From contig JARHVA010000638.1 of NCBI GenBank assembly GCA_037957365.1, positions 2,805,001-2,869,000 on the forward strand: 64,000 nucleotides of DNA, written 5' to 3'. Below the pieces are notes generated by a model. The model was not told where the DNA came from and made no database searches. It was given only the letters and a program-made list of their open reading frames with translations. This document shows, in pieces, positions 60,061 through 64,000 of the stretch. Position 1 is the stretch's first letter; each line of letters starts with the position of its first letter. This stretch comes from Torreya grandis. Its lineage: Eukaryota > Streptophyta > Pinopsida > Cupressales > Taxaceae. A program made the position numbers and the translations under genes.

Positions 60061-60411
60061 AGAACAAATTGAAAAAGTTGTGCATGTGAAAGCAACATCC
60101 ACAAGATAAGGCAGTTAGAAATTATATTCAATGAAATGGAAAGGCCTTCCTAAGTCTCACAATACTTGGCTGAACTTAAAAAGAGTCCATTCAGTCGTGA
60201 TATACCAATAACCATTGAACCAAGGGGTTTGAATTCCTTCACAAGGAAAGAATGATGCAAATCCAACGAGGAGACAGTTTCGGAAGTTCCAACAAGGAGG
60301 TAGTTGTGGGAGTTCCAAAAGGAAACAAGTGGAAAATATAAATTGTTACCGAAAGCCTCCATGCAGTTCCAGACTACATTCTCTTCTGAAAACAAAAACT
60401 TTATCTTTTGT

Positions 60412-61135
60412 AGAAAGGTTTTTAAAATCACGACAGGAGTGTTGGAAGCTTCTTTGCATATAGTGTATTTTGGTAAGTTGGAGTTTAGCCTCTTTTCTCC
60501 ACTACAACCCAAAAGTAAAAGAATTTTGTTTTGTTGTATCTGGCCACAATCTTCTGTTAATGGTGCATAACAGAAATAATTTTAACAAATTTCTGATTGG
60601 AGTGAAGATTCTATACCAAATTAATTGCAAGACCATATGTCGAATTCAAAGTTTCTGTTCCAAATTATGTTGATTGTCAAATTGTTGAAGCAGTAGGGTG
60701 GTAAAATTATGAGGTAAAATTCATTTGTGGCCGCATTTGAATCTGATTGGAGGATAAGTAGGGGCTCCACATCACACGCTTGGGGCTGCAAGTCCCCAAG
60801 TTAATATGTAGAAAGGATTTTATAAACACGGCAGGGGTATTGGAATCTTCTTTCCATGTGGTACATCTTGGTAAATTGGAGTTTAGTTTCTTTTCTCCGA
60901 TACAACCCAAAAGAAAAAATAATATTGTTCTTTTTGTACCTGGCCTCCATCTTTTGTCAATGGTACATAACAGCAAGAAATTCAACAAAATTCTGATTGG
61001 ACTGAATACTTTCTACAGATTGGTTGCAAGACCATGTATTGAATTCAAAGTTTCTATTTGAAATTTGATTGTCGAATTGTTGAAGAGTTGGGCAGAAAAT
61101 TTGTGAGGCAGAATTCATTTCTGCCAGCATTTGTA
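60412..61135. repeat. Diverged tandem repeat, two copies
   Basis: 60,412-60,747 and 60,811-61,135 share, in order, a start like gaaagg.ttt, gg.gt.ttggaa.cttcttt, ttggagttta, acaacccaaaag, tggt.cataacag, ttctgattgga, gcaagaccat, gaattcaaagtttct and ttgtcgaattgttgaag. Probably LTR-derived; family unknown. Confidence 0.7.
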
Positions 61136-61594
61136 TAACGAATTTACTCGATTGCAAAAGCAGATTCACAGCAATAGATCACAGATCTAGAATAACAACA
61201 TTCACTCACAAAAGAGCAGATCCACACAATATAAGTGAAATGATAGCAGAATACATGAATATAGAACTAAACCACGTCGAGGGGACAACCTTCCAAGTCC
61301 TTACAATAAGAAGAGAATACCAAATATATAGTGCCTAATATCCTAACACTACCTTCTATATATATGCTAAATACGTCATGGAAAATGCATAAACACAAAT
61401 AGACCAAATATTCTTACTAATAACCAACCTAGAAATTAACAAATAATTAAGTCAAAGGTTATGCACCACAGGTCGGCCACACATATCCCAATATAAGCCA
61501 TAGGTTAAGGGCATGGCAATTTGGATTTGATTGGAGGAAAAGTAGGAGCTCCATATCACAAGCTTGGGAACGCACGTCCCCAAGTTGATATGTC
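60733..61594. repeat. 80-bp repeat, copies at both ends of this span
   Basis: 60,733-60,815 and 61,512-61,594 share gattggagg.aaagtagg, gctcca.atcaca.gcttggg and cgtccccaagttgatatgt-like sequence. The DNA between (61,140-61,510) has no recognised gene. Confidence 0.6.
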
Positions 61595-61599
61595 AGTAT

Positions 61600-63810
61600 C
61601 TAGCTAGTGGTTGTCATCTTTGAAACATCCACAATTTACAAGTTGCTTACTGTAGTGGTGTATCCCTATAATGGGATTTCATTTCACATTAATAATCCCC
61701 TTACAAAATCATCGATGAAGTTGGCACTACTAGGACAAGTTCAAATAATTATTTACTTATGGTAAATTAGCTTCCTAAAGGGTCAATATATTATTGACGA
61801 CTTGAAAACAGCCTGGGAGGGGCTAATCATTGGGCAGAACTCTCATCAAGATTTTATTCAGCTGGAGATGGAATTTGGCAAGGTTTGTGATATCGAAACA
61901 AAGTGCGATTTATCTTTCAAGATATTTCCACAAGAATTGTGTTTAATTGCTCAAATATCTACCAAGCAAGGTTGATCTCTAGAACCTTTTATATTTTTCT
62001 CGACCTAATGCTTTAGGATATGTGTTGGAGTATGCAAGGACAGTTGGGAAAATTTGGGAAATAACATACTGTACATGATGTTTTTTTGTTTATTTAAAAA
62101 AGATGGATGAGAAATGGATGTTGTAATAGCCACTTTAGATGTTTCTTGTGACATCTCGTTCTAAGTTTTAGAAGTTAGACAAAGTTTTTACTCATAAGGA
62201 TGATTCCATCAATGAGTGGATTAATGCTCAATGGGCTATGATAATGTTTAGGGAAATACTAGGTACTTAGGTGTTCCCTTCTGTCTCAACATCTCTACCA
62301 TGGACATCGATTGATTACTAAAAAGAATTATAAACAAGCGCGTTTATTAGTAGATAAAGAGTGATACCCTTTTCTAGATAAAAATTAAAACAAGCCTAGT
62401 TATTGGTACACACAAAGTCTTTCTAAAATGGGAAGATACAGATTATCAATAATGTATTGTTCACTACTCAAACATGTTATTCATCATGATGGTCCCTTCA
62501 TAATGTAGGTACATCAAATTAATCAAAACTACCCAAAACCTTCTCTAGGCCAAGATATATGGGGAAAAGGGTTGAAAGCTATGTCCTGGAAACACGACAT
62601 TCAGGCCTAATACATCCCCTCAAAGCTTTGGCTGCTAAATAGACCATCCAATCACTAGAAGAACAAGAGCCATGGAAATCACTTGTTCAGCACAATATTT
62701 TGCAAACCTCTGCTACCTTTGGCATTTGGGAAAATATGCAACTACATGATATTATTTTTGGTTGCTCCTTACCTCAAGTGTTATTGTTTTGTTTATCTAA
62801 AATGGTATTGTGTTGTTTCTCTAAAACCAAATAGACTTCTAATCCAGCTTTGGATTGGAGGGGAAAGACAAAGCAGGAAAGACTACATGTCACAAATATT
62901 AACTTATGATGGAGAAAACTTAAAGAGAAGTATGGCTTTATTACTATAGTCCCAACTTTCAAGGAAAACCTCCTTCAACAGAAGATCCCTGCCACCATAT
63001 GTTGAAAGAGTTAGCCAATTTTAAAAATAAAATTGGCCTTTGCAAAAGAGTTTAAAATGCCTTTGCCTTGCTCCCCAAAATGGTCCCAAGCAATATCCAG
63101 CTCAAGTTGATCAATAGCATTGTCACTAACCATTGGAAAGGAATGAACACAACCCAACAATGGCCATGAAATATATATCCTCTTAAACTGCTAAATGTCA
63201 AAATGTTACATGCTCACCTCATACATTGCAAACTTAATGGAAAGAGGAAACCACTAGATGAGAAAGGCAAATAGCAAAAGCAATGCCACTAGACCATGAA
63301 CCATTGGCTCTCTCTCAATTCTAATTGTTGGCTTAAGAGTTACTCAATCCTATAATTGTTGGCTTAAGGGTTATTGGTATATTTTGTAATTACAAAACAT
63401 AAGTATCTGATCTCAAACAAAGACCTTGGCTGAATCCAAGAAGAGTAAGACAAGAAAGCCACATTGCAATACATAGTACAATCCTGGAAATGTACCCCAA
63501 GAAAGTTCACAATTTCCAAAAAAGCAAAAAGCAATAAAGCATAATTTCAAGGTCAACTTTGATGTTGTGTTCTTCAACATGAAGGGGTGCACTAGTCCCA
63601 TAGAAATTGCTCGAGTAGAATATTTGTCATCAAACAATGCTTGTGGTTCTAAAGAACCGCATAAGGATGATGATGTCGATGTCAATGAAAGAGCATTATT
63701 ACAATGGTTTCTAATTTTGATTTACTACTTAATATTTATCATGACATTTAGCATTCAATTGTCATTATTAATTACAATAGTGTTTTGTGATTATATTCTA
63801 AGTAGCCAAT
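61600..63810. other. No supported gene
   Basis: Several ORFs of 60-120 codons on either strand. None shows a domain motif I can name. The stretch at 63,567-63,722 (+), containing DDDVDVNERALLQW, is coding-like but unassigned. Probably old retroelement debris. Confidence 0.4.
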
Positions 63811-63811
63811 A

Positions 63812-63910
63812 CAAGTACGGGTATAGGTACAAGTATTGGGCATGTGGATACAGGGATTTTTTTGGGGGGGTTTGGGTATTGTTGGGTACAACCATACAAA
63901 AATATATAAA
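63812..63910 (+). repeat. Dispersed repeat with GGGTA motifs, copy 2
   Basis: Plus-strand tacgggtataggtacaagta through gggtacaaccatacaaaaat resembles the minus strand of 30,240-30,357. Confidence 0.5.
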
Positions 63911-64000
63911 AATAAAATATAAAATATAAAAATATAGCCATATAAGCAAAATTAACCACATAATATGCATAAGGGAAACAAATAAGTTAAATAACCACAA

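Noticed and set aside
60304..61061. Two similar plus-strand ORFs (60,304-60,570 and 60,780-61,061) as a duplicated gene
   Set aside because: They follow from a duplicated non-coding repeat. Frames are not conserved beyond the repeat and no motif is seen.

Overview
The window looks like nuclear DNA from a land plant with a large, transposon-dense genome. Evidence for this is plant-type spliced introns, a plant-like condensin subunit gene, degenerate PPR and MULE/SWIM sequences, and copia, Ty3/gypsy and L1-type LINE retroelements. A gymnosperm-like giant genome would fit the very long apparent intron, but that is inference. No bacterial operon, CRISPR array, rRNA or tRNA gene was seen.

Layout. 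1-0.44 kb: decayed PPR gene (+). 1.9-12.3 kb: a broken MULE-transposase/SWIM zinc-finger gene (-), split between its catalytic part (10.5-12.3 kb) and its SWIM part (1.9-2.45 kb) by AT-rich DNA and an internally deleted copia element (2.51-6.68 kb, + strand, two about 0.8-kb LTRs). 13.06-13.66 kb: an unassigned ORF (-) with a TATA box, followed by a 0.65-kb tandem duplication. 14.97-19.13 kb: two degenerate copia fragments (-). 21.34-28.81 kb: the one clearly intact gene, condensin complex subunit 1 (CAP-D2), minus strand, 16 exons worked out with consistent splice phases, one of them an 18-nt microexon and one intron of GC-AG type. Its N-terminal exon(s) were not found, so either the first intron runs more than 35 kb past the window end or the 5' part is lost.

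29.2-64 kb is almost all repeats and may lie inside that first intron. It holds a GC-rich hairpin and tandem repeat (29.25-29.6 kb), a decayed L1-type LINE (32.6-37.5 kb, +), and a 2.35-kb gag-only copia element with two 256-bp LTRs (38.42-40.77 kb, -). Next comes an 18.2-kb nested pair of gypsy-type elements. The outer one (40,851-59,053, minus, TSD GTAAG) carries gag, protease, an extra RNase H, RT, RNase H and integrase. It is interrupted by an inner element (48,320-54,870, minus, TSD GTTAT) that has no gag-pol domains and instead carries one 539-codon ORF of unknown function. The two share the transcribed half of the LTR and the primer-binding region, so the inner one looks like a non-autonomous partner mobilised by elements like the outer one. 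59.3-60.1 kb is another gypsy integrase remnant (+), and 60.4-61.6 kb holds duplicated non-coding repeats.

The best candidates for something undescribed are the inner element's cargo ORF, the outer element's domain order (RNase H-like domain between protease and RT), and the palindrome-rich LTRs.
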